A stretch of DNA of 64,000 bases from an uncultured Bacteroidales bacterium (GTDB lineage: Bacteria > Bacteroidota > Bacteroidia > Bacteroidales > Paludibacteraceae): assembly GCA_946186915.1 (NCBI GenBank), contig CAMHOY010000003.1, forward strand, positions 110,888 through 174,887. The letters are read 5' to 3'. The position numbers and the translations under genes are program-made. The notes beneath the pieces are model-generated. The model worked only from the letters and a program-made list of their open reading frames with translations, did not search any database and was not told the origin of the DNA. Numbering within the stretch: the first letter of the stretch is position 1; every line of letters starts with the position of its first letter. Below are positions 9,383 to 18,369 of the stretch, piece by piece.

Positions 9383-9410
9383 TTTTCACCTTTCACCTTT
9401 CAATTCTCAC
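9375..9410. repeat. Short tandem repeat, 7-nt unit ctttcac
   Basis: Five degenerate heptamers (acttttc, acctttc, acctttc, aattctc) bridge the start of the deacetylase-like gene and the last codons of the ABC-F gene. Confidence 0.7.
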
Positions 9411-11232
9411 TAAGTATTTCCCATTCGTACATTTTCTGTTCTATCTGGTGTTTGATGCTTTCGTATTTCTGGAAATTCTCTTGCGTTTGGTTTTCCGGCA
9501 TCGCTAACACTTGTTCCATCTCTGCTTGCTTTTCTTCGAGGGCCGCAATCTCATTTTCAACTTCCGCAATCTGTTTTTCTTTTTTGCGTTTTTCGGCAGC
9601 TGCGGCTTTCTGTGCGGCATAATCCAGAGCCCCGGACTGGTTAGACCCTGGCTTTGACTGTCGGTTGACCGTCGGCTGACCGTCGGCGAGAGGTAGTTTT
9701 TGCCTTGTTTCTAACTCTGTGAGGTTAGTCATCTTTTTCGCACGGAGGAAATCGTATATTCCGCCGAGGTGTTCTTTGACTATTCCGCCGCCGAACTCAT
9801 ACACTTTGCTAACGAGTCCGTTCAGGAAGTCGCGGTCGTGACTGACGCATATTAGGGTGCCGTTAAAGTCCTGCAGCGCATTTTTGAGCACATCTTTGGA
9901 CTGCATGTCCAAATGGTTGGTTGGCTCATCGAGGATGAGTACATTACAAGGCTCGAGTAATAGTCGTATCATAGCCAGACGGCTTCGTTCTCCTCCGCTG
10001 AGTACTTTTACTTTCTTATCTGATGCTTCGCCGCCGAACATAAACGCCCCCAAGATGTCCCGTATCTTTGTCCGGATGTCTCCTACGGCGACGTAGTCAA
10101 TGGTCTCAAACACCGTCTTTTCCTCATCCAACAGCGCAGCCTGATTTTGGGCGAAATAGCCAATCTTGACATTATGCCCGATCTTGAGGGTTCCAAAATA
10201 ATCCAGTTGCCCCATGATACATTTGACGAGCGTGGATTTACCTTCGCCGTTTTTTCCTACGAACGCCACTTTTTCGCCGCGCCGGATAGTAAAAGTGACA
10301 TCATGAAAGACCGTGTGCTCCCCAAAATCTTTGCGCAAATCCTCTACTATGAGCGGGAAGTCTCCGCTACGCGGGGCAGGCGGGAAACGCAAGTTCAGTT
10401 TACTGGTGTCTTCCAGGTCCACTTCGAGACGTTCCAATTTCTCCAGTTGCTTGATACGACTCTGTACCTGTACGGCTTTGGTCGCTTTGTAGCGGAAACG
10501 CTCAATGAATTCCTCCGTGTCCTGAATCATCTTCTGCTGGTTCTGGTACGCTCTTACCTGTTGCTCGTGGCGTTCCTTGCGTAGTTCGACAAACCGGCTA
10601 TAATTAACATTGTAATCATAAATTCGTCCTAAAGTGATCTCAATTGTCCGGCCGCACACATTATCAATAAACGCCCTGTCGTGGCTGACCATGAGCACCG
10701 CACTCTGACTGCTTTTGAGGAAGTCCTCCAACCACTGAATGGACTCGATATCCAGGTGGTTGGTAGGCTCGTCGAGTAATAACAGATCCGGATGTCTCAG
10801 AAGGATTTTCGCCAACTCGATGCGCATTCTCCATCCTCCGGAGAATTCGGAACAGGGTCGCTCGAAATCCTTGCGCTCAAATCCCAAACCAATGATGGTT
10901 CGGTCCATCTCGGCGATGAAGCGGGCATCATTTCCTTCGTCCTCTAATCCTTTATTCCCTTCATTTTTTACCGTCAGGACCTCTTCGCGCAATGTCCGGT
11001 CGTCATGGAAAAGCATGACTTGCGGCAGGTATCCGATTGTCATGTCCGCTTCCCGGGCGATTCGTCCGCTTGTCGGCTGATATTCTCCTGCGATTAGACG
11101 CAGCAGGGTTGTTTTGCCGGCACCGTTCTTACCCACCAATGCCACGCGCTCCTTGCGATTGATAAGGAACGTAATGTCGTCCAACACGGGACGGGCGGAG
11201 AACTCCATACTTACATGATCAATGGTCAGCAT
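9400..11232 (-). CDS. ABC-F family ATPase (ribosome-associated type)
   Basis: 610 residues with two ABC ATPase domains and no membrane segment. The first has Walker A GKNGAGKTTLL near residue 36, signature FSGGWRMRIELA near 130 and Walker B LLLLDEPTNHLD near 150. The second has GKNGEGKSTLV near 350, signature LSGGERSRLAM near 430 and VLILDEPTNHLD near 450. A linker of about 80 residues lies between them, and the C-terminus is a coiled coil (VENEIAALEEKQAEME). ABC-F proteins bind the ribosomal E site and relieve stalled translation. Two tandem-repeat inserts are present (residues about 87-98 and 513-526). The start overlaps the WecA-like gene by 14 nt. Family certain, exact subfamily (Uup-like or other) not. 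Confidence 0.92.
   Translation of the reverse strand: MLTIDHVSMEFSARPVLDDITFLINRKERVALVGKNGAGKTTLLRLIAGEYQPTSGRIAREADMTIGYLPQVMLFHDDRTLREEVLTVKNEGNKGLEDEGNDARFIAEMDRTIIGLGFERKDFERPCSEFSGGWRMRIELAKILLRHPDLLLLDEPTNHLDIESIQWLEDFLKSSQSAVLMVSHDRAFIDNVCGRTIEITLGRIYDYNVNYSRFVELRKERHEQQVRAYQNQQKMIQDTEEFIERFRYKATKAVQVQSRIKQLEKLERLEVDLEDTSKLNLRFPPAPRSGDFPLIVEDLRKDFGEHTVFHDVTFTIRRGEKVAFVGKNGEGKSTLVKCIMGQLDYFGTLKIGHNVKIGYFAQNQAALLDEEKTVFETIDYVAVGDIRTKIRDILGAFMFGGEASDKKVKVLSGGERSRLAMIRLLLEPCNVLILDEPTNHLDMQSKDVLKNALQDFNGTLICVSHDRDFLNGLVSKVYEFGGGIVKEHLGGIYDFLRAKKMTNLTELETRQKLPLADGQPTVNRQSKPGSNQSGALDYAAQKAAAAEKRKKEKQIAEVENEIAALEEKQAEMEQVLAMPENQTQENFQKYESIKHQIEQKMYEWEILSEN
9655..9692. repeat. Short tandem repeat, 11-nt unit tgaccgtcggc, in frame in the ABC-F gene
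   Basis: Three near-identical 11-nt units encode a polar stretch (LADGQPTVNRQSK) between the second ATPase domain and the C-terminal coiled coil, a linker that can vary without harming the fold. Confidence 0.75.
10937..10972. repeat. Short tandem repeat, about 8-nt unit, in frame in the ABC-F gene
   Basis: Degenerate 8-nt units (cctctaat, cctttatt, cccttcat) encode a peptide with repeated EGN (NEGNKGLEDEGND) inside the first ATPase domain, in the arm-like insertion region. Confidence 0.5.
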
Positions 11233-12295
11233 GCGTAAGAACGATTTGACGGTTAATAACTCTCCAAAGGAGCAGTGTCAATATAGTGGCAAAACCGAAG
11301 TCGGCCAACAACAGTAGCCAATCACTCCAGTTCCTTCCGATGATTCCAATCCCGATAAATAGCACACTTGCACTCAGCAACACGCAAGTCGTCTGTATAT
11401 GATTCAACCCCGTGCGCAACAACAGATGATGAATATGATTCTTATCCGGTTCGAAGAGCGGCCTGTGCTGCTTAAGACGCGTCAGGCTGACACGGACGGC
11501 GTCGAATAACGGCACGGTCAACACACAAACCGCCACTGCCGGTGCTGCATTCATGTGGAGCGTTTCCGGGACAATATGGTACGCATTGATCTCGCAGAAA
11601 TGGAAGATAAACGCCGTCAGCAAGTAACCTAACAACAAACTCCCCGAATCGCCCATAAAGATCTTATCCCGTTTGCCGAACACGTTGTAAATGAAGAAGA
11701 CCGCCAGTACACCAATCATGCCGATGGCCATATTGGACCAAACTGTTTCGCCCGCCAAGCCAAAATAAATTGCGAAAAAGAGGCAGTACAAAATCCCCAA
11801 GCCGCTGGCCAATCCGTCAATGCCGTCAATGAGATTGATTGCATTGATGACGGTCAAAAGGACAGCGAGCGATACGAGATAACTCGGAATAATTCCTATT
11901 TCCCCGATGCCGAACAAGCCATGCAGGTGGGTGAGGCGAATGTCGGCAAAACCGATAAGGGCAATGCCGGCCAGTGTTTCACCCAGTAGTTTTGCAGCGG
12001 GCCGTAACACCAATACATCGTCTGTAAAACCGACCACCATGATGACAAATAATCCAATCAGGAAAAACGGCGGCTGTTCTATCGGAGTGCATAGCAGGTA
12101 TGTCAACATAAACGAGAAGCATATATTCAATCCGCCGATATTAGGAACCTCGCCGTCATGACTCATTCGCTTGTTCGGCCGCACGACAAAACCTTTTGTC
12201 TTTGCTACGCGGATGACCACGGGCATAAACAAGGCGCCGAATATAAAACTCAGCAAACCAATCAGATAACTATGTGCTATCAGCGCGTTTTGCAT
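11219..12295 (-). CDS. wecA: Undecaprenyl-phosphate GlcNAc/HexNAc-1-phosphate transferase, WecA/TagO type
   Basis: 358 residues, about eleven hydrophobic helices. Diagnostic motifs of the MraY/WecA family: VPNIGGLN near residue 51, FTDDVLVL near 89 (DD pair), NLIDGIDGLASG near 158, FMGDSGSLLLGY near 213 and DKNHIHHLLLR near 288. It attaches the first sugar phosphate to undecaprenyl phosphate in the inner membrane and so starts synthesis of a lipid-linked glycan. The PglF-like dehydratase upstream (TAATG overlap, 1 nt) would supply its UDP-sugar. MraY itself is less likely: the HIHHLLLR loop and the glycan neighbours fit WecA. The exact sugar used is inferred. Confidence 0.9.
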   Translation of the reverse strand: MQNALIAHSYLIGLLSFIFGALFMPVVIRVAKTKGFVVRPNKRMSHDGEVPNIGGLNICFSFMLTYLLCTPIEQPPFFLIGLFVIMVVGFTDDVLVLRPAAKLLGETLAGIALIGFADIRLTHLHGLFGIGEIGIIPSYLVSLAVLLTVINAINLIDGIDGLASGLGILYCLFFAIYFGLAGETVWSNMAIGMIGVLAVFFIYNVFGKRDKIFMGDSGSLLLGYLLTAFIFHFCEINAYHIVPETLHMNAAPAVAVCVLTVPLFDAVRVSLTRLKQHRPLFEPDKNHIHHLLLRTGLNHIQTTCVLLSASVLFIGIGIIGRNWSDWLLLLADFGFATILTLLLWRVINRQIVLTHADH

Positions 12296-14208
12296 TATTG
12301 CGGGTCGAGTTGCTCGTAAATGGAATTCTTACTGATGTATTCCGGCACCAGTTGTTTCATCATTTTGACGGTCGTAAAGGCCTTGTCTTGATGACTCGTT
12401 TCTATCAGTTGGTCAATCAGTTTGCTTACTTTGTCGTAGTCGAATTCGCGAACGCGAGCAATCATGATCATGTTGTTGCTCGTTGGGAGCGTTAACTCCT
12501 TTTGGTTCAGCAGTTCTTCGTATAGTTTTTCGCCAGGACGCAGACCCGTGAAAACAATCGGAATATCTTTCTCTGGCGTATAACCCGCCAAACGGATCAT
12601 GTTGCGTGCCAGATCCAGGATTTTCACCGGTTTACCCATATCGAAGACGAAAATCTCTCCGCCGTTCCCCAAGGTGCTGGCTTCCATCACCAGGCAGCAC
12701 GCCTCCGGAATCGTCATGAAATAGCGGATAATATCCGGGTGGGTCACCGTGACCGGTCCTCCGGCGGCAATCTGCTTCTGGAAATACGGGATGACAGAAC
12801 CGTTACTGCCGAGAACGTTGCCGAAACGAGTGGTGATGAATTTCGTACATTGCGGATTTTCTTTCTGCAGTTTATGGAAGAGAGACTGCACGTATATCTC
12901 TGCAATACGCTTGCTGGCACCCATAATATTCGTCGGGTTGACAGCCTTGTCCGTAGAGATCATCACGAAACGCTCTGCGCCGTATTTGACTGCCATGTCG
13001 GCCATGTTTTTCGTACCCGACACGTTCGCGCGAACAGCCTCGTTGGGATAACTCTCCATTAACGGGACATGCTTGTAAGCGGCTGCATGATAGATGATAT
13101 CCGGACGTAACTCGCTGAAAATCTGCTCGATACGTTCTCTGTCCCGAACATCCGCAATAATCGGGATGAAACGTGCCTCCGGGAATTGCTTTTCTAAATC
13201 CAAACTCAAGTCATGCAGCGGAGACTCTGCTATCTCCAGCAGGATAGTCACTTGAGGACCGAATTTCTGGATTTGACGCACCAGTTCGCTGCCGATACTT
13301 CCGGCCGCTCCGCTGACGAGAACCACTTTGTTTTGGATAATCTGCCGCACATTTTCGGTGTTCACTTCTATCTGCGGTCGCTCTAACAGATCCTCGATCC
13401 GGATAGCATCAATACGACCGATTCGTTGTGCATCAATATCGTTCGGGTTCTCTACACTTGTGAAATATGGCGTTGTCAGGATGTGAATGTTATGGTCAAT
13501 GAATATCTGTAAGTCCTTTGCCGGGTTGATCTCGCGCATTTTAAGCGGCGAGACAATGACGTGGCGGATATTGCGCGCCTTCATCCAATCGAAGAGTTTC
13601 TCGTTGAGTTGCAAGACAGGCAAGCCGGCGACTTCGAAGCCATGTTCGCCGTCAGAGATAAATCCTACAGGGTGGTACGGCGTATTGCCGGCAGAACGTA
13701 ACATCTTGGCGATGGAAACGCCGGCATACTTGGTTCCAAAAATCAAAACACGCGGACTGCCGTTTCCGTACTGCTGCAGCACTTCGCCGAACGTCTTGAC
13801 GGCTACGCGTAGGGTGAATAGCAGTACAAAAGCAATTGGCACATAGATAGCGACAATCGTGTTAAAAATCGGATGACCTGCTGTGCTCCAATCCATCACG
13901 CAGTTAAATAGGACAATAGCGACTCCGGTCGTCAGATTCGCCAACAGCACCTTGACCATGTCAATGAATGTCGAGTAGCGCAGAATACCGGAGAAGGTGT
14001 TAAAAGCTCCAAAGGCGATCATCTGTACGATGATGATCACAAGGTATTGTTGTCCGATCGGCAATATGCGCGGGTTATCGGAGGAGTAATTGAAATAGTT
14101 ACTTCCGATCCATACACTAATCCAAAAGGCAATAGTGCACAGCAATAAATCCAATAATAAAACGCCCCAACGGGGTAGATACCCCATATCAAACTTTAAG
14201 CTTTTCAT
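12295..14208 (-). CDS. Membrane-bound UDP-HexNAc 4,6-dehydratase, PglF/CapD type
   Basis: 637 residues from the ATG at 14208; an in-frame ATG 96 nt upstream lies well inside uvrA and is unlikely. Four membrane helices fill residues 8-125, then a CoA-binding-like domain (RVLIFGTKYAGVSIAKML), then the catalytic Rossmann domain: GAAGSIGSELVRQ near 300, DVRD near 362, YHAAAYKHVPLME near 380, and STDKAVNPTN near 430, where the usual SYK-type motif is changed as in the PglF group. It removes water from UDP-GlcNAc to make a 4-keto-6-deoxy sugar, the first step to bacillosamine, QuiNAc or FucNAc. Start overlaps the uvrA end by 20 nt. Confidence 0.9.
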   Translation of the reverse strand: MKSLKFDMGYLPRWGVLLLDLLLCTIAFWISVWIGSNYFNYSSDNPRILPIGQQYLVIIIVQMIAFGAFNTFSGILRYSTFIDMVKVLLANLTTGVAIVLFNCVMDWSTAGHPIFNTIVAIYVPIAFVLLFTLRVAVKTFGEVLQQYGNGSPRVLIFGTKYAGVSIAKMLRSAGNTPYHPVGFISDGEHGFEVAGLPVLQLNEKLFDWMKARNIRHVIVSPLKMREINPAKDLQIFIDHNIHILTTPYFTSVENPNDIDAQRIGRIDAIRIEDLLERPQIEVNTENVRQIIQNKVVLVSGAAGSIGSELVRQIQKFGPQVTILLEIAESPLHDLSLDLEKQFPEARFIPIIADVRDRERIEQIFSELRPDIIYHAAAYKHVPLMESYPNEAVRANVSGTKNMADMAVKYGAERFVMISTDKAVNPTNIMGASKRIAEIYVQSLFHKLQKENPQCTKFITTRFGNVLGSNGSVIPYFQKQIAAGGPVTVTHPDIIRYFMTIPEACCLVMEASTLGNGGEIFVFDMGKPVKILDLARNMIRLAGYTPEKDIPIVFTGLRPGEKLYEELLNQKELTLPTSNNMIMIARVREFDYDKVSKLIDQLIETSHQDKAFTTVKMMKQLVPEYISKNSIYEQLDPQ

Positions 14209-16948
14209 GTTGTGTATTAATAATTTGGGCAAGGTATTTGCCTGTGTAACTTTCTTTGCATTGTGCGATTTGTTCCGGTGTGCCGGTGCAAACGATGCGT
14301 CCACCTTGCGTGCCGCCTTCCGGTCCCAGGTCGATTACATGATCGGCAGCCAGCACAACGGCGGGGTTGTGCTCGATAATAATCACCGTGTGCCCTTTGC
14401 TGATCAAGCGGTTCAAAGCATTGAGCAGCACTTCGATATCTTTATGATGCAAGCCTGTAGTAGGTTCGTCAAAGACGAAAATAGTAGGTTTGTTATCTTC
14501 GGAGGCAAGGAACGATGCCAACTTCACGCGCTGGCTCTCTCCTCCGGACAAAGTACTGCTGCTCTGGCCTAATTGCACATATCCTATTCCCACGTCTTGC
14601 AGCGGTTTAAGACGTTTCACAATCTTCGTGCACTCCGGGTCTTCACTGAAAAATTCTACGGCCTGATTCACAGTCATGCATAACACATCGTAAATCGACT
14701 TGCCGCGGTAATGAACATCCAGGATATCTTGTTTGAACCGCTTTCCGTGGCATTGCTCGCACTCCAACACCAAGTCCGCCATGAATTGCATCTCAATCGT
14801 GATGGTTCCTTCGCCCTGACAAGTCTCGCACCGTCCTCCCGGTGTGTTAAATGAGAAGTGTGAAGGGCTCAAACCTAATTGTTTTGCCAATGGTTGCTCG
14901 GCATATAGGCGGCGAATCTCATCGTACGCTTTGAGGTACGTCACGGGATTGCTGCGACTTGATTTACTCAGCGGATTTTGGTCCACGAACTCAATATCTT
15001 GCATCAAGTGAAGGCTACCGTGCAACTGCCCGAAATCACCCGTGTGCTCGGCAAAGACTCCGCCATAATGTTTCTTTAGTGCAGGGTAGAGCACTTTGCT
15101 CACCAGACTCGACTTGCCGCTTCCACTCACACCCGTCACTACCGTCATTACATGCAGCGGGAAACGTACCGTCAAGTTTTGCAGGTTGTTCTCGCACGCT
15201 CCTTCAATCTCGATATAATTATTCCAGTGCCGCCTTTGTGTGGGAATGTTGTAGGTGAACATCTCGGGGCGCGGTTTTCCTTCATACACCACTTCGCCGC
15301 CTAATCGTCCCGCTTTCGGGCCAATCTCAATAATATGGTCTGCGGCTGCAATGATATCTTCGTCATGCTCAACAACCACAATCGTGTTCCCCAAGTCGCG
15401 CAACTCTTTCAGTACGTGTATCAGTCGCTCCGTGTCGCGCGGATGGAGCCCGATAGAGGGTTCGTCCAATACATACAACGACCCCACCAGGCTGCTGCCC
15501 AAGGATTTCGCCAACTGGATACGCTGGCTCTCGCCCCCTGACAAGGTGTTACTCATGCGGTTCAGCGTCAGGTAACTCAATCCCACGTCATGCATGAACT
15601 GCAGACGCTTGTCAATTTCCACGAGCAATATTTCGGCCGTTTGACGCTCGACATCCGTTAACCGGATATGCTTGAACCACTCTTGTAACTCATTCAGCGG
15701 CATGGTACAAAGCGCTTGGATATTTTTCCCGCTCACCAGTACATAACTTGCCTCATTGCGTAAGTGCAAACCGTGACATGCGGGACAAGTGGTACGACCT
15801 TTGTACCGCGCCAAAAGCACTTTGTATTGCAGGCGGTTGTATTGCTTGTTCTCCAATTCATGGAAGAACTCATTCAACCCGCGGAAGTATTTGTTTCCTG
15901 TCCAGATAAGGTGTTTCTGTTCCTGTGTCAAAGCATAGAACGGAGTGTGAATAGGGAAATTAAATTTCGCAGCATTCATCACCAACGCCTCCTGCCATTC
16001 TTTCATTTTCTCGCCCTGCCAGCACGCGATGGCCTGTTCGTAAATAGACTTCGACTTGTCGGGTACCACCAAGTCCGGATCAATACCTGTCACTACGCCT
16101 ATACCTTTGCACTCCGGACATGCTCCCACCGGGTTGTTGAAATCGAACAAATGTTCGCTGGGCTCGATAAACTTTATTCCGTCTGCCTCAAAGCGCTCCG
16201 AGAAAACCTTGGTTCTTGGCCCTTGTTCGCTTTGAACATGTACTTGGCACTCTCCTTTTCCTTCAAAAAACGCTGTCTGGACACTGTCCGCAAAGCGATT
16301 ACTCGTTGCCTGCTCCTTGTCCACTATCACGCGATCAACCAAAAGGTATGCTTCGTGTCCTTCTGCCTGTTTCCATGTCTCGGCGTCCAAACGCACCGTG
16401 TCACCGTCAATCAGTAACCGACTAAATCCCTGACTTCGCCATAGCGCCAACTGCTCTTGCAGCGTCCGCCCCTCCGGCAGAATAATCGGACTCAGCAGGT
16501 ACAAACGTGTTCCTTTCGGCTGGTTCTCCATGTACGCGACAACGTCGCGGATCGTGTTTTTCTTCACTTCCTCTCCGCTCACGGGCGAGTACGTCTTGCC
16601 CACGCGCGCGTATAAAAGTTTGAGATAGTCGTAAATCTCCGTCACGGTACCTACCGTTGAACGGGGATTTCTGCTGCTCACTTTCTGCTGGATGGCGATA
16701 GCCGGCGGGATGCCTTCTATCTTCTCTACGTCCGGTTTCTGCATGCGGCCCATGAACTGGCGTGCATACGCACTCAGACTCTCTACATACCTTCGCTGCC
16801 CCTCCGCATACAAAGTATCGAACGCCAGCGAACTCTTGCCGCTGCCGCTCACACCCGTCACCACAACCAACTGATTGCGCGGTATATCTACCGTTACATG
16901 TTTCAGGTTGTGGGTGTCCGCTCCTTCTATTCGAATTATTTCCTGCAA
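14189..16948 (-). CDS. uvrA: Excinuclease ABC subunit A, probable TTG start
   Basis: 919 residues from the TTG at 16948. It recognises DNA damage in nucleotide excision repair, with UvrB and UvrC. Motifs: Walker A GVSGSGKSSLAFDTLY near residue 30, a zinc site (CPECKGIG), signature LSGGESQRIQLA near 475, second Walker A GVSGSGKSSLV near 630, second zinc finger CETCQGEG near 730 and second signature LSGGESQRVKLA near 820. No ATG lies near the expected beginning. The TTG yields MQEIIRIEGADTHNLKHV, the usual length and sequence of UvrA N-termini, and overlaps the upstream stop by 13 nt. The only in-frame ATG (17056) would add 36 residues of no family character. Confidence 0.94.
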   Translation of the reverse strand: MQEIIRIEGADTHNLKHVTVDIPRNQLVVVTGVSGSGKSSLAFDTLYAEGQRRYVESLSAYARQFMGRMQKPDVEKIEGIPPAIAIQQKVSSRNPRSTVGTVTEIYDYLKLLYARVGKTYSPVSGEEVKKNTIRDVVAYMENQPKGTRLYLLSPIILPEGRTLQEQLALWRSQGFSRLLIDGDTVRLDAETWKQAEGHEAYLLVDRVIVDKEQATSNRFADSVQTAFFEGKGECQVHVQSEQGPRTKVFSERFEADGIKFIEPSEHLFDFNNPVGACPECKGIGVVTGIDPDLVVPDKSKSIYEQAIACWQGEKMKEWQEALVMNAAKFNFPIHTPFYALTQEQKHLIWTGNKYFRGLNEFFHELENKQYNRLQYKVLLARYKGRTTCPACHGLHLRNEASYVLVSGKNIQALCTMPLNELQEWFKHIRLTDVERQTAEILLVEIDKRLQFMHDVGLSYLTLNRMSNTLSGGESQRIQLAKSLGSSLVGSLYVLDEPSIGLHPRDTERLIHVLKELRDLGNTIVVVEHDEDIIAAADHIIEIGPKAGRLGGEVVYEGKPRPEMFTYNIPTQRRHWNNYIEIEGACENNLQNLTVRFPLHVMTVVTGVSGSGKSSLVSKVLYPALKKHYGGVFAEHTGDFGQLHGSLHLMQDIEFVDQNPLSKSSRSNPVTYLKAYDEIRRLYAEQPLAKQLGLSPSHFSFNTPGGRCETCQGEGTITIEMQFMADLVLECEQCHGKRFKQDILDVHYRGKSIYDVLCMTVNQAVEFFSEDPECTKIVKRLKPLQDVGIGYVQLGQSSSTLSGGESQRVKLASFLASEDNKPTIFVFDEPTTGLHHKDIEVLLNALNRLISKGHTVIIIEHNPAVVLAADHVIDLGPEGGTQGGRIVCTGTPEQIAQCKESYTGKYLAQIINTQHEKLKV

Positions 16949-18081
16949 GCTTCTTCTGCTTCTTGAAGTAACTGCCTGTATGCAGCACTTGTGGTATCTT
17001 TCTGTGCTTCCGTCAGTTTTGGAACGCGGATAGGTGTACCTACTTCGATTTGACACGGGTTGGAAATATGGTCTTTGTTGGCGTCATAGATATACGGCCA
17101 ATATGCTTTCGTGCCATAAAAACGCTTGGACATCCATGTCAGACGGCTTGCCTCGTGCATGGGCTCGATAGTGATAAGGTCTTCGTATATCTGGTCGTCC
17201 GGTGTTTCAGAACCTTCCGTCTCGCCGGAGGCCTCCAGAAATTCAGCAAGAATCTGTTCTTCTGTCAACTCCTCTTCGATCACAGAATCAATCGGCGCAG
17301 GAAGAACGGCAGCTGTCGTGTCTGTTACAACGGCTACTTGCTCTGTCTGTTCTTGCTGTAATAGAGAATCAATCCAACCGCCCAACTGGCTGCGCAGGAA
17401 GAAATAACCTACTAACAGCAGCAACAACAAAATCACCACACAAATCAGGGTGTCGCGTAAGAAATGATGTCTCTTCTCTTCTTTCTTCGGCGGTTCCGGT
17501 TCTTGAACCTGCTGCGACTGAGGAACATAAAATACCGGTTCCGGTTCTTTCACAGGTTCGGGTATTACAACGGGTTCGGGTTCTTTAACGGGCTCGGGTT
17601 CTTTAACTGGTTCGGGCGTCGGAAGAGATACCGGCTCCGGCTCCTTAACGGGCTTCTCTTCCTCCTTCGGACTCTGTCCGAGTTCGCCTAAGATATCAAC
17701 AATCTCTTCGGCTTGCGAACCCAATTTTTTAATCGGATCCACAACTGCGAAGTCTTCTCCCTTTCCTTCAGGGAGTGGCTGGGGAGAGACACCTCCTCGT
17801 TCAATTAACTCTTTCACTCCGGCTTCAGGAACAAAAGCCACTTTGTTATACCCATCGATGATGATAGCTTCACCGGTAGCTATATTCACACTCTTGCGTG
17901 GCGCAACTGCTTGCAACTTGAAGATGCCCAAACCGTTGATTTTTACCTGTTTGTCGGTTTTCAAAGCCTCCACAATCTCCGCATTTAATGCGGTCAGAAA
18001 CGCATTCGCTTCTTTTTCGCTTACTCCTGCACGAGACGCCAAAATGCGGCGTAACTCGGTCCAACTAAGTTTCTCTGCCAT
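16936..18081 (-). CDS. HU-domain membrane protein with periplasmic LysM domain
   Basis: 381 residues. Residues 1-93 form an HU/IHF-type DNA-binding domain (ILASRAGVSEKEANAFL; VKINGLGIFKLQ; APRKSVNIATGEAI). Residues about 110-200 are an acidic, proline-rich stretch with KEPEPV repeats. One membrane helix lies at about 210-230 (ICVVILLLLLLVGYFF). After an acidic linker, residues about 299-356 resemble LysM (MSKRFYGTKAYWPYIYDAN, then VGTPIRVPKL). The N-in/C-out topology predicted from the charges would place DNA binding in the cytoplasm and peptidoglycan binding in the periplasm. It follows the HU gene by 3 nt. A GC-rich palindromic insert (17757-17794) codes for residues 96-108. Confidence 0.85.
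   Translation of the reverse strand: MAEKLSWTELRRILASRAGVSEKEANAFLTALNAEIVEALKTDKQVKINGLGIFKLQAVAPRKSVNIATGEAIIIDGYNKVAFVPEAGVKELIERGGVSPQPLPEGKGEDFAVVDPIKKLGSQAEEIVDILGELGQSPKEEEKPVKEPEPVSLPTPEPVKEPEPVKEPEPVVIPEPVKEPEPVFYVPQSQQVQEPEPPKKEEKRHHFLRDTLICVVILLLLLLVGYFFLRSQLGGWIDSLLQQEQTEQVAVVTDTTAAVLPAPIDSVIEEELTEEQILAEFLEASGETEGSETPDDQIYEDLITIEPMHEASRLTWMSKRFYGTKAYWPYIYDANKDHISNPCQIEVGTPIRVPKLTEAQKDTTSAAYRQLLQEAEEACRK
17757..17794. repeat. GC-rich palindromic insert, in frame (PLPEGKGE type)
   Basis: In coding orientation it encodes SPQPLPEGKGED, between the HU domain and the proline-rich linker. The core cctgaagg is palindromic-like and flanked by C-rich and G-rich arms; related inserts are at 19077, 31572, 34672 and 51028. 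Confidence 0.6.
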
Positions 18082-18084
18082 ACC

Positions 18085-18363
18085 TTAGATCTTTTTGAGT
18101 TCATCTTTCAAGTTGTCAACAGGGCGGAAGACCAGTTGATTCTTTCCCGGGCTTATCGTGCGCTCACCTGTTCGCGGATGCACTATGACGCGGGGGGAGC
18201 GTTCCTTCACTTCAAACGCACCAAAACCTTGTAGCGTCACAGCTTTGCCTGCCATGAGGTTTTCGCGCAAGATGGCATTGTTCGTGCTCATCAAGTGCTC
18301 TACTTGCTTCTTGCTTAAACCGGTAGCAACCGCTATCCGGCTGATTAAATCTTTCGTCAGCAT
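18085..18363 (-). CDS. hup: HU family DNA-binding protein
   Basis: 92 residues, the normal HU length. It begins MLTKDLISRIAVATGLSKKQ, has VTLQGFGAFEV at the saddle and a beta-arm with RVIVHPRTGERTI. HU proteins bind and bend DNA without strong sequence preference and help compact the nucleoid. The usual arm sequence RxxRNPxTG is here RVIVHPRTGE, still keeping the arm proline. It sits between rimO (6 nt downstream of its stop) and the HU-LysM gene (3 nt before its start), so the three are surely one transcript. Which of several HU paralogues of the genome this is cannot be said. Confidence 0.93.
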   Translation of the reverse strand: MLTKDLISRIAVATGLSKKQVEHLMSTNNAILRENLMAGKAVTLQGFGAFEVKERSPRVIVHPRTGERTISPGKNQLVFRPVDNLKDELKKI

Positions 18364-18369
18364 GGTATA

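Noticed and set aside
14209..14304. Longer N-terminus of the PglF-like protein
   Set aside because: The extra 32 residues lie inside uvrA and are polar without pattern; the first membrane helix follows the ATG at 14208 as in relatives.
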